Shown: positions 23,988 to 33,084, counted from the first letter of the stretch. The stretch is 64,000 bases of DNA from Paenibacillus profundus (GCF_021369635.1 NZ_JAJNBZ010000009.1:112935-176934); one strand, 5' to 3'. The notes: a model not told the origin generated them from the letters alone. Translations and numbers: made by a program.

Positions 23988-25286
23988 ATGGCAATCATTG
24001 ATGTTATCAAATATGACGGTTCACCTGATGTGTTCGCGTGGAAATATCCGAACCATGAGCTCGGAACGTGGACGCAGCTTATTGTTAACGAATCACAGGA
24101 AGCGATTTTATATAAAGGCGGGCAGGCGCTCGATCGGTATACAGCCGGCAGACATACGTTAAGTACGGCCAATATTCCGATTCTCAATCATATCGTCAAT
24201 TTGCCTTTTGGCGGGGACTCACCCTTCACGGCGGAGGTATGGTATGTCAACAAGCTTCATTCTCTCAATATTAAGTGGGGTACGCGCGCACCCCTTCAGT
24301 TGCAGGACCCGAAATATCAACTATTTGTAAAGGTGCGTTCTTTCGGCCAATTCGGGATTCAAGTCGATGACGCCCGCAAATTTCTTGGCAAGCTCGTCGG
24401 AACGCTGCCGGAGTTCAATCAAGAGACGCTTACGGACTATTTCCGCGGCGTGTTGATGATGAACATTCACGAGCTTATTTCTTCCTATTTCGTGCATCGA
24501 AAAATTAGCATCTTGGAAATCAATGCGTACATATCTGACATTTCAAAGCATATTCAAGAACGGGTGGCGCCGGCATTCGAGGAGTACGGCATTCGCCTGC
24601 TTAATTTCTACGTTGATTCCGTCAATACGCCGGAGGATGACCCGGCCACGATACGTCTGCGGGAAGCGCTAGCGAAGAGGGCGGAAATGGATATCATCGG
24701 ATTCACCTACCAACAGGAGCGCACGTTCGATACGCTCGGGCAGGCGGCGAAGAATGAGGGCGGCATCCAATCGGATCTTATGGGGGCCGGGATTGGGCTC
24801 AGCATGGGATACGGCGTTGGCGGCTCAATCGGAGGCGCGGTGTCGCGGCTGGCCGATGAGCTTCAGGTTGAAGCTTACGATAAGGTCTGTTCCAAGTGTC
24901 ACCGGGAAAACCGGCAGGATGCCTCTTTCTGCACGGGGTGCGGCACATCACTCGCAGCATCGGGTGGGACAGGGCGGCCAGCGGAGGTGAAGTGCCAAGC
25001 GTGCGATGAATGGATGCCGCGCCACACCAAGTTCTGCCCGAATTGCGGTGATCCATATAATCCGTGCCCGCAATGCGGTGCCGACAATCAGCCGGAGCAG
25101 ACCCATTGCGTGGAATGCGGGCAAGCCATGCCTGTCCCGTGCCGCCATTGCGGCAAAGCGGTGCCGGACGAGGTCAATTTCTGTCCGCATTGCGGCGGTG
25201 AGACGGCATTGACGTGCAGCCAGTGCAACCTCGAAGTGCAACCGGGGCAAAAATTTTGCGTGGAATGCGGCAACAAGCTCACGTAG
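23988..25286 (+). CDS. SPFH-domain protein with C-terminal zinc ribbons (YdjI-like)
   Basis: A 432-residue protein. Residues about 1-270 form an SPFH/band-7-type domain of the 'virion core protein' subgroup, with 'MAIIDVIKYDGSPDVFAWKY' at the start and 'GIRLLNFYVDSVNTPEDDP' near 205. A Gly-rich linker follows. Residues about 300-432 contain five or six Cys pairs ('CSKCHRENRQDASFCTGCG', 'CQACDEWMPRHTKFCPNCG', 'CPQCGADNQPEQTHCVECG', 'CRHCGKAVPDEVNFCPHCG', 'CSQCNLEVQPGQKFCVECG'), a string of zinc ribbons. Family members such as YdjI act in membrane-stress assemblies together with PspA-like and YdjG/YdjH-type proteins (from memory). Here the partners would be the next two genes. Start at 23988 follows GGAGG. 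Confidence 0.85.
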   Translation: MAIIDVIKYDGSPDVFAWKYPNHELGTWTQLIVNESQEAILYKGGQALDRYTAGRHTLSTANIPILNHIVNLPFGGDSPFTAEVWYVNKLHSLNIKWGTRAPLQLQDPKYQLFVKVRSFGQFGIQVDDARKFLGKLVGTLPEFNQETLTDYFRGVLMMNIHELISSYFVHRKISILEINAYISDISKHIQERVAPAFEEYGIRLLNFYVDSVNTPEDDPATIRLREALAKRAEMDIIGFTYQQERTFDTLGQAAKNEGGIQSDLMGAGIGLSMGYGVGGSIGGAVSRLADELQVEAYDKVCSKCHRENRQDASFCTGCGTSLAASGGTGRPAEVKCQACDEWMPRHTKFCPNCGDPYNPCPQCGADNQPEQTHCVECGQAMPVPCRHCGKAVPDEVNFCPHCGGETALTCSQCNLEVQPGQKFCVECGNKLT

Positions 25287-25301
25287 AAGGGAGGGTCCAC
25301 A

Positions 25302-26048
25302 TTGAAACAAGACACGCAGTACAATTGGATAACGACGGCGATTTTTCTGACGATATTAACCGTCACGGTTGCTTTGTTTTTCACTTTCAGTGAAATCGAC
25401 ACCCGGGATTTCTCCTGGTGGCTGTCGCTAGGCACACTTGTATTGGCGGAATTGCTTAGCTATCTGTTCTCCTTCAAGCTGCTTAAGGGCGGACCTGAGT
25501 TCAAGGCTGCCGTTCCGGCGTATTTGTCCTTAGGCACCGTACTGTTTTTCTATGATTTGGCCGTACTGATACATATCGTTTTATTTTGGATCATTTTAGA
25601 CGTACCTGCGCAAGCGTATCTCTGGATTCAGTTGCTTACGTTTGCGGTGGCGCTCGTGATTGCGCTGTTGTTGGGCCTCTCTAAAGTGTTCGGTGGACGT
25701 TTGGTAACGGATGAGCGGATGCGCCTGCAATCGATGAAGCAGCTGCAGCTCGTCGTGCATGGAGCACGGCTGGAGCTGGAGGGCTGGGAGCATGCGGAAC
25801 GTGAGACGATGCTGGAACTGCTGCGCAAGCTGGAAGACCAAGTCAAATATAGCGATCCGGTATCTCTTCCTGCCATGGTGCTGGAGGAGGCGCAGTTGAT
25901 GGAGAAAGCCAACCGGCTGGAAGCTGGCGTGCGCTCGGCCGTGCGGGAGCGGCATACGCTTTATTCTGCAGAGGAATTGCGCGGCATGATTCAGGATTTG
26001 TCGAATGCGATCCGGCTCCGCAATGAGCAATTGACCATTATGAAATAG
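25302..26048 (+). CDS. Four-span membrane protein with C-terminal coiled coil (YdjH-like)
   Basis: A 248-residue protein starting with TTG at 25302 behind AAGGGAGG. Four membrane spans lie in the first 130 residues ('TAIFLTILTVTVALFFTF', 'LGTLVLAELLSYLFSF', 'SLGTVLFFYDLAVLIHIVLF' region, and 'LLTFAVALVIALLLGL'). The C-terminal 110 residues are charged helices with heptad character ('LRKLEDQVKYSDPV', 'MEKANRLEAGVRSAVRERH'). It lies 15 bases after the SPFH gene. From memory the gene next to ydjI in Bacillus encodes a similar protein; family identity is unproven. Confidence 0.6.
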   Translation: MKQDTQYNWITTAIFLTILTVTVALFFTFSEIDTRDFSWWLSLGTLVLAELLSYLFSFKLLKGGPEFKAAVPAYLSLGTVLFFYDLAVLIHIVLFWIILDVPAQAYLWIQLLTFAVALVIALLLGLSKVFGGRLVTDERMRLQSMKQLQLVVHGARLELEGWEHAERETMLELLRKLEDQVKYSDPVSLPAMVLEEAQLMEKANRLEAGVRSAVRERHTLYSAEELRGMIQDLSNAIRLRNEQLTIMK

Positions 26049-26065
26049 GGTGAGGAGGAACCAAG

Positions 26066-26113
26066 GTGCAGGCAGCCTGCCCATATTGCGGCTCCATTAT
26101 TTCGTATTCTTAG
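26066..26113 (+). CDS. 15-residue zinc-knuckle peptide
   Basis: An open frame of 15 codons beginning with GTG at 26066 and ending at TAG 26111-26113, with a good GTGAGGAGGA ribosome site. The product contains 'ACPYCGSIISYS', almost the same as the end of the next gene ('TCEYCGSTISYL'). It could be the residue of a duplication, a stand-alone minimal zinc knuckle, or a short leader translated to couple the two genes. Real expression is uncertain. Confidence 0.35.
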   Translation: MQAACPYCGSIISYS

Positions 26114-26130
26114 AGGGGAGGAGAATCGGC

Positions 26131-26853
26131 ATGCAGGGACGCAACGGCACCATATTGCAAAGAATAGGCGGAATGATGCTATTCATCCAAGTGCTGATCA
26201 TCTTATCTTTAATCATAAACTGGTCATCATTTGATGGCGCATATAAGATTGAGACAATGCTAATGTCCGTGTTTGCAATAAGTGTACCCGGAGTATTGTT
26301 GTTCAAGGCCGGGGAGAACATGAAGAGAAAAGCGGATGCAATCAAAGCAATGCATCAGCAGGGGATCGTCGTGCGGCGAAAAACATCCAGTCTCGGCAAT
26401 GTGCTGCGCGTATTCGGCGGGATATTCCTGTTCTTGTTCGGGATAATAGTGATGGTGATAACATTATATTGGTCTACGCAGAAGGATAAACTGGAATTAT
26501 TTCTATTATTTTTGGTTCTGGTCTTTACTCCCGGCGTGATGATGTATCGGGCAGGCGGGAAGCTTAACAAAAAGGCGGCAGAACAAGATGCGTTGCAGCA
26601 AGCGGCATTTATGGAATTCATGCACAATCCGCTTCTATCACATAAGGAGGAAGATGGGGATTGGGATGATGACGATCGGGAAGAAGACCGGGGGCAGTCA
26701 GCGCGCCAGGCTGCGGCCGAGGCAGCCGCTAGTGTCCCGCCGTCCCGGCTTCCGAAAATGATTGCCTGCTCTGGCTGCGGCGCACAGAACAGCGTGCCGC
26801 CAGGAGCGACAGTGACTTGCGAGTATTGCGGTTCTACGATTTCTTATTTGTAA
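26131..26853 (+). CDS. Membrane protein with C-terminal zinc ribbon
   Basis: A 240-residue protein with ATG at 26131 behind GGGGAGGAG. Two pairs of membrane spans are visible: about 15-33 ('MLFIQVLIILSLIINWSSF' region), 38-53, 95-115 ('VFGGIFLFLFGIIVMVITL') and 120-140. The cytoplasmic remainder is acidic ('EEDGDWDDDDREEDRG') and the last 35 residues hold 'MIACSGCGAQNSVPPGAT' with 'CEYCGSTISYL', a zinc ribbon of the type found at the end of YdjG-like and other stress-associated proteins. Third gene of the SPFH operon, followed by a terminator. Probably a partner of the SPFH protein at the membrane. Confidence 0.7.
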   Translation: MQGRNGTILQRIGGMMLFIQVLIILSLIINWSSFDGAYKIETMLMSVFAISVPGVLLFKAGENMKRKADAIKAMHQQGIVVRRKTSSLGNVLRVFGGIFLFLFGIIVMVITLYWSTQKDKLELFLLFLVLVFTPGVMMYRAGGKLNKKAAEQDALQQAAFMEFMHNPLLSHKEEDGDWDDDDREEDRGQSARQAAAEAAASVPPSRLPKMIACSGCGAQNSVPPGATVTCEYCGSTISYL

Positions 26854-26860
26854 ATGGAGA

Positions 26861-26907
26861 AAGGCTGCACGCTCAAGCAGATTGCCTGCTTGAAGGTGCA
26901 GCCTTTT
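26861..26907 (+). terminator. Terminator of the SPFH operon
   Basis: Stem aaggctgcac (26861-26870) with gtgcagcctt (26896-26905), inner stem caagcag/ctgcttg, T-run after. It stands between convergent gene groups. Confidence 0.85.
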
Positions 26908-26920
26908 TGAATGATGCGGA

Positions 26921-28369
26921 TTATTTCAAATAATCCGGTGAATGGACCTTATCGATAAGGAGCATGCCGTCGAATTGCTCCAACGGGATGCTGCTGACCG
27001 GCATGACGCCGTCGTAATACGAAATGTTCGGCTGCGTCATCCAAGTGTTGCCCGGGACGCGCGATTGATAGCGCATGTCGACGAAGGTGTAAGGATGGCC
27101 TGCGCTCTTCATCACTTCTTCCACGGAATGCGCCATCGGAGGCAGCACATCGGAGAATCCCCCGGCGACGTGCGCGTTTGCGCCTCCGCCCATGAACAGG
27201 CCGATGACGTAGCTCTCGTCCTTGAACTTCGTGCTCTGCATCAGCTCGCCCATATGGCGGCGCGGGAGCGAGTTCATCTCTTTGGAATAGTTCTTGGCAA
27301 TATGGCCGTTATGCGCCCATACGATAATCTTCTCGTTCGGATAGACGTTCGCGGCCAGCCAGATCAGATTGTCTGCCATCATGCGATCACGGTACTCCGA
27401 AGAACGGATAATGGTCATGTAATCAGCCGATTTCCCATTCAGGAACGAGGTGGAGGGAATCGAAATTTCCATATATTGATCGACCACTTCAATCCGGTTG
27501 TCCAAAGCCCGTTCCGTTAGCTTCACAATGTGCGGATTGTCCGGATATTGGCTGCGCAACGCTTCCGCGCGCTTCGGCAAGAGCTGGCGCACCTGCTTGT
27601 ACACGTCCAGCAGCTTCGGCTTCGCTTGGCGGTAAGCGTCGACATCTTCGGACTGCTGCCACTTATCCAACTCTAACTCTGCTTCTTGGAAACGCTTGGC
27701 AAGCTTCTCATCGCCCATCCACTCTCCGGAGATGAGCTGCCCTTGCGGCTGCATGTCGAAGCCGGCAAGCGCCAACGGCGTGTTCGTCTTCTGCGTATCC
27801 TTCATATATTGGAACAATGGCACATTCTCCTGCACCCGCCAGATGCGGAAGATGGAATCCTTCATCGTGGCGATCGGCTCTCTCGTCGTCATGCTGCCGT
27901 ATGCCGAGGCGGCATTGCCCAAATTCGTCTCGAATGCAACCACATTGAAGCCGAGCTCTTGATGCAAGTATTGAATCAGGCGGGTTTTGGCCGAATTGTA
28001 TTCCGCTGCGCCATGCGAGCTTTCGCCCAAATATACGATTCGCTTATCCTGCAGCAGCGGCTTTAAAGCTTCCAAGTCTGTAAACCGTTCCGCCGGCACA
28101 ACCGTGTCCTTCGCCGTCTCCGGCTGAATAGAGTCGAGCGCAATAGTGTTCTGCTGCATCCATTCCTTCCACTCCTGACGCGCTTCCGTGCTTGTGCGTG
28201 CCCGTTCGGGCGAGGTTGCCGCCAGTGTCGTGCCGGCTGCCGCTCCCTCTTTCGATACCTCTTGCCCGTGCGCCGATGTTCCGAATGACAGCAGGGTGCC
28301 GAATGCCATGACCGACGCGAGGAACAAGGACGTTCCCCGGCGTTTCCAATCCTTTTTATATGAATTCAA
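26921..28369 (-). CDS. Secreted erythromycin-esterase-family protein (paralogue 1)
   Basis: A 482-residue protein with a signal peptide ('SLFLASVMAFGTLLSFGTSA' before the likely cleavage at HGQ). The domain has the erythromycin-esterase/succinoglycan-biosynthesis signature: 'YLGESSHGAAEYNSAKTRLI', 'GFNVVAFETNLGNAASAYG', and 'IIVWAHNGHIAKNY' near residue 360. Such enzymes carry a catalytic His/Glu pair; here E and H of 'GESSHG' and H of 'AHNGH' are present. The start is a TTG at 28369 with GGGGAGG eight bases upstream. A second copy lies just upstream in the same direction. Export makes macrolide hydrolysis in the cytoplasm unlikely; the substrate could be any external ester. Resistance is not established. 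Confidence 0.85.
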   Translation of the reverse strand: MNSYKKDWKRRGTSLFLASVMAFGTLLSFGTSAHGQEVSKEGAAAGTTLAATSPERARTSTEARQEWKEWMQQNTIALDSIQPETAKDTVVPAERFTDLEALKPLLQDKRIVYLGESSHGAAEYNSAKTRLIQYLHQELGFNVVAFETNLGNAASAYGSMTTREPIATMKDSIFRIWRVQENVPLFQYMKDTQKTNTPLALAGFDMQPQGQLISGEWMGDEKLAKRFQEAELELDKWQQSEDVDAYRQAKPKLLDVYKQVRQLLPKRAEALRSQYPDNPHIVKLTERALDNRIEVVDQYMEISIPSTSFLNGKSADYMTIIRSSEYRDRMMADNLIWLAANVYPNEKIIVWAHNGHIAKNYSKEMNSLPRRHMGELMQSTKFKDESYVIGLFMGGGANAHVAGGFSDVLPPMAHSVEEVMKSAGHPYTFVDMRYQSRVPGNTWMTQPNISYYDGVMPVSSIPLEQFDGMLLIDKVHSPDYLK

Positions 28370-28507
28370 TGATGAAACCTCCCCATATGTTGTTGAAGTT
28401 GTTCAGAGAGACTCGCTCGAATTGAGAAAACCTGTGCTTCTCGGTGTCGAAAAAGGCCTTTTTGAACATGTGCTTTTAGTATAAGATTCTATATGTCATG
28501 CTTGTCC

Positions 28508-29938
28508 CTATTTAAGGAATGTCGGCGACTTCACGTTGTCGATGTACAGGATGCCGTCATACTGCTCGCGCGGCACGAAAACTTCCGGCAGCAAGCCGAA
28601 GTAGAGCGCGGAACGCGGCTCGGCCATCCATGAGTTGCCCGGGGTGATGTCGTGGTATCGCATATCCACGAATGTGTACGGACGATTCGTGGCTTTCATA
28701 ATCGATTCCATCGAATCTATCGGAAGCGGCTGCACTTCCATCGACTCGCCTAAGTTATCCGCGTTCGTTCCGCTGCCCATATATAATCCAATCGTATAGC
28801 TGTAAGGGCCGAACATCGTCTCCTGCATGATTTCACCCATGAAGCGGCCTGAAACGGGCAGGAACGATTGCTTCATTTTTGATTCTGCCTTGCTGATATG
28901 CGCGTTGTGGCCCCAGACGACGATTCGCTCCATTGGATAGATTTCCGTTGCCAGCCAGAGGAGGTTGTCCGCCATCGCTTGGTCGCGCCACTCCATCATC
29001 TTCGTCATTGCGGCATAATCCCCGGTCTTCACTGCTTGGTTTGCTGTGATGCTGAGTTCAATGTATTCGTCCACGATGCGGATACGGTCGTCCAGCATCC
29101 GGTTCGCCATGGCAATAAAATGGGGGTTGTCCGGGTACAGCTTCGCAAGCTGCGCCTCGCGCTCGGCGACCTTCGCCTTGACATCCTTGTACACCTTAAG
29201 CATTTCAGGCTTTACTATCTTATAAGATGCCATATCTTCCTCGCTCATCCACTTCCACAGCGACTTCTCTGTTTCGATATAACGAGTCGCGAGATTCTCG
29301 TCGCCCATCCATTCGCCAGCCAGGGTCGGTCCCATCGGCTGCATGTCGATGCCCGCCAACTGCATTGGCTTGTCCGTTGCTTGCGTGTCCTTTATGTATT
29401 GAAACAACGGCAGCGTCTCTTCCGTCCACCATTGCGGGAAAATCGATTTCTTCAACGACTCTTCCGGCGTCTTCGTCTTCACGTTGCCGAATGCGGATGC
29501 CGCATTCCCGAGTGGAGATTCGAAGGCTACGACATTGAATCCCAGTTCTTCGTGCAAAAATTGAATGAGCCGCGCCTTAGCCGAGCTGAATTCGGCGACG
29601 CCATGCGAGCTTTCTCCTAAGTAAACGATGCTTTTGTCCAACAGCAACGGCTTCAGCATGTCCAAATCAGCGAAGCTGTCTTGCTGTATTTGTCCGTCTT
29701 TCATCTCAGCAGGCTGAATCGTATCTAGGGCGTACGCATTCTCGCGAATCCAATTCTCCCATTTCTGTCTGAAATCTGTGGATGTCGTGCCGCTTACGGA
29801 AGCTGCCGAGGTCTTATTTTCATGTGCAGCTTCCCCGTATACAGTCGGTCCCCATGACAGCATGGCGCCCAATGAAATGACGGATGCCAGCATCACTTGA
29901 ACCGTGCGTCGTTTCCAAATTGCGAATGATGAATTCAA
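28508..29938 (-). CDS. Secreted erythromycin-esterase-family protein (paralogue 2)
   Basis: A 476-residue protein with signal peptide ('VMLASVISLGAMLSWGPTVYG'-like segment split at the h-region) and the same catalytic motifs as its neighbour: 'YLGESSHGVAEFSSAKARLI', 'GFNVVAFESPLGNAASAFG', 'VVWGHNAHISKAES'. Start is TTG at 29938 with GGGAGAG upstream, exactly as in the paralogue (both begin TTG AAT TCA). The two are tandem duplicates that have diverged noticeably in the C-terminal half. Different substrates or dosage are possible. Confidence 0.85.
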   Translation of the reverse strand: MNSSFAIWKRRTVQVMLASVISLGAMLSWGPTVYGEAAHENKTSAASVSGTTSTDFRQKWENWIRENAYALDTIQPAEMKDGQIQQDSFADLDMLKPLLLDKSIVYLGESSHGVAEFSSAKARLIQFLHEELGFNVVAFESPLGNAASAFGNVKTKTPEESLKKSIFPQWWTEETLPLFQYIKDTQATDKPMQLAGIDMQPMGPTLAGEWMGDENLATRYIETEKSLWKWMSEEDMASYKIVKPEMLKVYKDVKAKVAEREAQLAKLYPDNPHFIAMANRMLDDRIRIVDEYIELSITANQAVKTGDYAAMTKMMEWRDQAMADNLLWLATEIYPMERIVVWGHNAHISKAESKMKQSFLPVSGRFMGEIMQETMFGPYSYTIGLYMGSGTNADNLGESMEVQPLPIDSMESIMKATNRPYTFVDMRYHDITPGNSWMAEPRSALYFGLLPEVFVPREQYDGILYIDNVKSPTFLK

Positions 29939-30003
29939 TGTAACATCTCTCCCTGGAATTTATAATTTTTTATAAAATAATGAAATATTTAGATAATATC
30001 TCG

Positions 30004-30096
30004 TTATTGAATCATGTTCTTAAAAACCATGACTGCCAGCAGTCCTAGTCCGAAGGCGAGCGCCGTCTGCAGCGCCATCTTCGCTGTTTTGTTCAT
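30004..30096 (-). CDS. Single-span 30-residue membrane peptide
   Basis: A short frame on the minus strand (ATG at 30096, TAA at 30004-30006) with 'GAAAGGTTGG' upstream. The product has a basic N-terminus ('MNKTAKM') and one hydrophobic segment with 'ALAFGLGLLAVMVF', then 'KNMIQ'. Its position just upstream of the esterase paralogue suggests co-expression, but a terminator or promoter between them cannot be excluded. Such tiny membrane proteins are common and often unannotated. Confidence 0.45.
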   Translation of the reverse strand: MNKTAKMALQTALAFGLGLLAVMVFKNMIQ

Positions 30097-30312
30097 CAAC
30101 ATCCAACCTTTCGTCGTTCTCGATGAATCCATCATAACCCGGTTAAGGCCCGTACGTCCTCATATTTTCTATGAGTGGAGCAATACGGAGGCTGAATGGA
30201 GCACCTAGACGGATGAATATGTCCGAATAAAGGGTAGAAATAATGCAGTATAGAGGTGACAAGGTCGAGGAAAGGCATGAATGAGCTTCTACTCCGTAAA
30301 GGAATACTAAGA

Positions 30313-30460
30313 GAGGATGTTCAAAATGGACTCTTTTGATCATGAAGATGTTCGGGTACCTTCTCGAGATCGAATCTTGCATTCCCTCTTGAAGAGCTTA
30401 CGATTCCGATGCAGTTTTCTTGTGGAACTTGTACTTCTCGGTTCTTTCTGAATATGCGAT
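30313..30460 (+). repeat. Dispersed intergenic repeat, copy 1
   Basis: Begins 'gaggatgttcaaaatggac', contains 'gatcgaatcttgcattccct' and ends near 'acttctcggttctttctgaa'. The same blocks, in the same order, occur on the minus strand at 58141-58351 ('gaggttgttcaaaaaccccc', 'catcgaatcttgcaattcac', 'ccttctcggtgctgaacagt'). No ORF. A chromosome-wide intergenic family is likely. Confidence 0.6.
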
Positions 30461-30547
30461 ATTGTTCGCATAATCGACACGAATATCTTCAAAACTGCAT
30501 TTCCCGGGGAATTAATTGACCTAAAAACGAATAAATCGACAATATCA

Positions 30548-30576
30548 TTGACAAAAAATCGGCTTTCGACTAGGAT
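30548..30576 (+). promoter_or_regulatory. SigmaA-type promoter of the purine permease
   Basis: TTGACA at 30548-30553, 17-base spacer, TAGGAT at 30571-30576. Upstream and downstream are 'cgaa' and 'ttcg' half sites that might serve PurR, but no full PurBox is seen. Confidence 0.6.
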
Positions 30577-30652
30577 ACGTAAGGTGACTTTCGCCAAGGC
30601 GGAACGACCAATTTTCTGCCATATGCAATGAATATGGTGTGAAAGGGGCAGC

Positions 30653-31951
30653 ATGATTGTCATGGAAAAATGGTTTAAGTTGAAAGAGAACGGTACGAAT
30701 GCGCGTACCGAGGTCACGGCGGGCATTACGACGTTCCTGACCATGGTATATATTGTCGTCGTCAATCCCGCGATTTTGTCGAGCGCCGGCGTTCCGTTCC
30801 AGCAAGTGTTCACGGCTACGGTTATCTCGGCCATTATCGGTACGTTATATATGGCACTATTTGCGAATCACCCGATTGCCGTCGCTCCTGGTATGGGCAT
30901 GAACGCTTATTTTGCGTCAGTCGTCGCTTCTCAGGGCGTGAGCTATCAAGTCGTGTTCGGAACAGTGTTCTTGGCAGGGGTTATCTTCTTGCTGCTGACG
31001 TTCACCAAGCTGCGCGAGACATTGATTGAATCGATTCCGGTATCGCTCAAGTTCGGGATTACAGCAGGTATCGGCTTGTTTATCGCCTTTATCGGGCTCA
31101 AATCATCCGGCATCGTCGTAGCGAATGAATCAACGATGGTCGCGTTCGGCGATTTACAGCAGCCGATCACGGCGCTGACCTTGGCAGGCTTGTTCATTAC
31201 ATTGATACTAATGGCTCGTAAAGTGCACGGCGCTTTATTTATCGGCATGGCTGCAACAGCGGTTATCGGTTATTTCATGGGCATGATGGAGTTCAAAGGC
31301 TTCGTGTCATTGCCTGCGGCTCCGGTATTATTTGATTTGGATATTGCGGGCGTATTTACGCACGGATTGTATACAGTTGTATTCGCGTTCCTGCTCGTAA
31401 CGATCTTCGATACGACAGGGACCATGATCGGCGTAGCCGAGCAAGCAGGTCTGATGAAGGGCAATACGTTCCCGCGCGCGAAGCAGGCGTTGATGGCTGA
31501 CGCGCTCGCGACGACGGCCGGATCATTAATGGGCACGACGCCGTCAAGCGCTTATGTGGAATCCACTGCGGGCGTGGCTGCGGGGGGACGGACAGGACTG
31601 ACCTCTGCTGTCGTAGCAGGGTTGTTCTTCTTGTCGCTTTTTTTCTCGCCGATTATTGAGGGCATATCGTCGCTTCCGGCTATTACGGCTCCGGTGCTTA
31701 TTATCGTCGGCTGCTTCATGATGGACGGCTTGGCGCGGATTCAATGGAAGCAATTCGATGAAGCATTCCCGGCGTTCGCCATCCTGATCAGCATGCCGCT
31801 CACTTCCAGCATCGCGACAGGCATTGCGATTGGCTTCATTACATACCCGTTGATGAAGCTGTTCAGCGGCAAAGGCAAGGAAGTTCACCCCATTCTGTAC
31901 GTGTTCGGCGTCATCTTCGCCATTCAAATGGTGTTTTTCCCGGCACATTGA
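30653..31951 (+). CDS. AzgA-type purine (hypoxanthine/guanine/adenine) permease
   Basis: A 432-residue membrane protein with about 12-14 spans. It opens with 'MEKWFKLKENGTNARTEVTA', 'GITTFLTMVYIVVVNPAILS' and has 'VAPGMGMNAYFASVVASQG', the conserved AzgA motif, and 'DALATTAGSLMGTTPSSAYV' with 'ESTAGVAAGGRTGLTSAVVA' in the second half, which bears the substrate-binding residues. It imports purine bases with protons. In Bacillus, PbuG and PbuO belong to this group; which one is closest cannot be told here. It is a single-gene unit with its own promoter and terminator. Confidence 0.9.
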   Translation: MIVMEKWFKLKENGTNARTEVTAGITTFLTMVYIVVVNPAILSSAGVPFQQVFTATVISAIIGTLYMALFANHPIAVAPGMGMNAYFASVVASQGVSYQVVFGTVFLAGVIFLLLTFTKLRETLIESIPVSLKFGITAGIGLFIAFIGLKSSGIVVANESTMVAFGDLQQPITALTLAGLFITLILMARKVHGALFIGMAATAVIGYFMGMMEFKGFVSLPAAPVLFDLDIAGVFTHGLYTVVFAFLLVTIFDTTGTMIGVAEQAGLMKGNTFPRAKQALMADALATTAGSLMGTTPSSAYVESTAGVAAGGRTGLTSAVVAGLFFLSLFFSPIIEGISSLPAITAPVLIIVGCFMMDGLARIQWKQFDEAFPAFAILISMPLTSSIATGIAIGFITYPLMKLFSGKGKEVHPILYVFGVIFAIQMVFFPAH

Positions 31952-32001
31952 TGCGCTGATGGGACTATCAGGTATATGACAACATAGGAATTGGATGCAT
32001 G

Positions 32002-32031
32002 AGCCCTAAGGTTGAGCCTTAGGGCTTTTTG
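32002..32031 (+). terminator. Terminator of purine permease
   Basis: Perfect 10-bp stem agccctaagg (32002-32011) with ccttagggct (32017-32026), then T-run. Confidence 0.92.
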
Positions 32032-32250
32032 CCATGCCATTCTTGCTTCCTGATCATTTACGTGCCAATGAATGTCCTATGAATGCGATCCATACGATCA
32101 TCGGATAATAAAACTCAGGAATACCTCTAAAAGTAAGAAGAAAAGGAAAAAAATATAGCATGTTCCGATGAAACCCAGATTGTATACTGATGAAACATGT
32201 GTTTACATGTATGGTTAAAGTTGTTAATTTCGTGAAAGGGGCTTTACATC

Positions 32251-33084
32251 ATGAACCGCAGCGACGAAAGCAAAAAGCTTCGTTGGTATAACATTGCCTT
32301 GATGGCTTTTGTGTCCGTATGGGGCTTTGGCAATGTTGTCAATAATTATGCGAACCAAGGTCTGACGGTTATCACCTCATGGGTGCTTATCATCGCGCTC
32401 TATTTTGTGCCTTATGCGCTCATGGTCGGCCAATTGGGGTCCACCTTCAAGGACGGCAAAGGCGGCGTCAGCTCGTGGATTAAAGAGACGATGGGGCCGA
32501 CGATCGCTTACTTTGCCGCATGGACGTATTGGGTTGTGCACGTTCCGTATTTGGCGCAGAAGCCGCAATCGTCGCTGGCGTTCTCGATCGATGCGCCGTT
32601 GAAGATGCTGCTGCTGGATGCGGATGCGAAGTTCGTTCCAAAAAGTCTATTGAAAACGAACGATCGCAATACGCCGATTAATGGCTACATCATGACGGCC
32701 GTGCTCGTCGGCATTCTTATTGTCATTCCGGCGCTCGGTATCGGCAACATGAACTCGCTTTTCAACTGGCTGCTCGATCTGAACTCGATCGTCATGCCTC
32801 TGCGTTACTTGTTCGTATTCGCGGCCTTCATGGCTTTAATGAAGCTGGCAGACAAGTTCCAATCGGACTACCAGTTCGTGAAAAACCGCAAAGTCGGCTT
32901 TGCGATCGGCTTGTGGTGCTTTGTGTTTACGGCGTTCGCCTGCATTATGGGCATGTTCCCGAAGGTCGAGACGTTCACAGGCGAATGGTATTTCCAATTT
33001 GCGCTAAATATTTTGACGCCATTCATTCTGCTCGGCCTCGGTCTTATTCTGCCGCTGGTTGCGCGGTGGAGCAATAAACAATAG
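32251..33084 (+). pseudogene. YjeM-like amino-acid permease with large in-frame internal deletion
   Basis: The ribosome site (GAAAGGGG), start at 32251 and both ends match the YjeM branch of glutamate/GABA-type permeases, but the product is 277 residues instead of about 500. The N-terminal 110 residues end at 'TYWVVHVPYLAQKPQ', and the sequence then continues directly with 'SSLAFSIDAPLKMLLLDADA', which in the full protein comes some 220 residues later, to the true C-terminus '[18 protein letters not shown]'. Thus membrane spans of the middle were removed without loss of frame. It cannot fold as a normal transporter, so it is likely non-functional, though still translatable. Comparison with full-length YjeM is from memory. 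Confidence 0.75.

Larger units (their letters stand above)
30097..30652. other. Gene-free stretch upstream of purine permease
   Basis: No protein-coding gene is visible. It contains one copy of a dispersed repeat at 30313-30460 and a likely promoter at 30548-30576. There is no purine-riboswitch consensus. Confidence 0.7.

Noticed and set aside
30460..30652. Purine riboswitch before the AzgA-type permease
   Set aside because: The conserved TATA..ATATGG..TCTACC..GACTA core of purine aptamers is absent; same for the leader of the permease at 51593.
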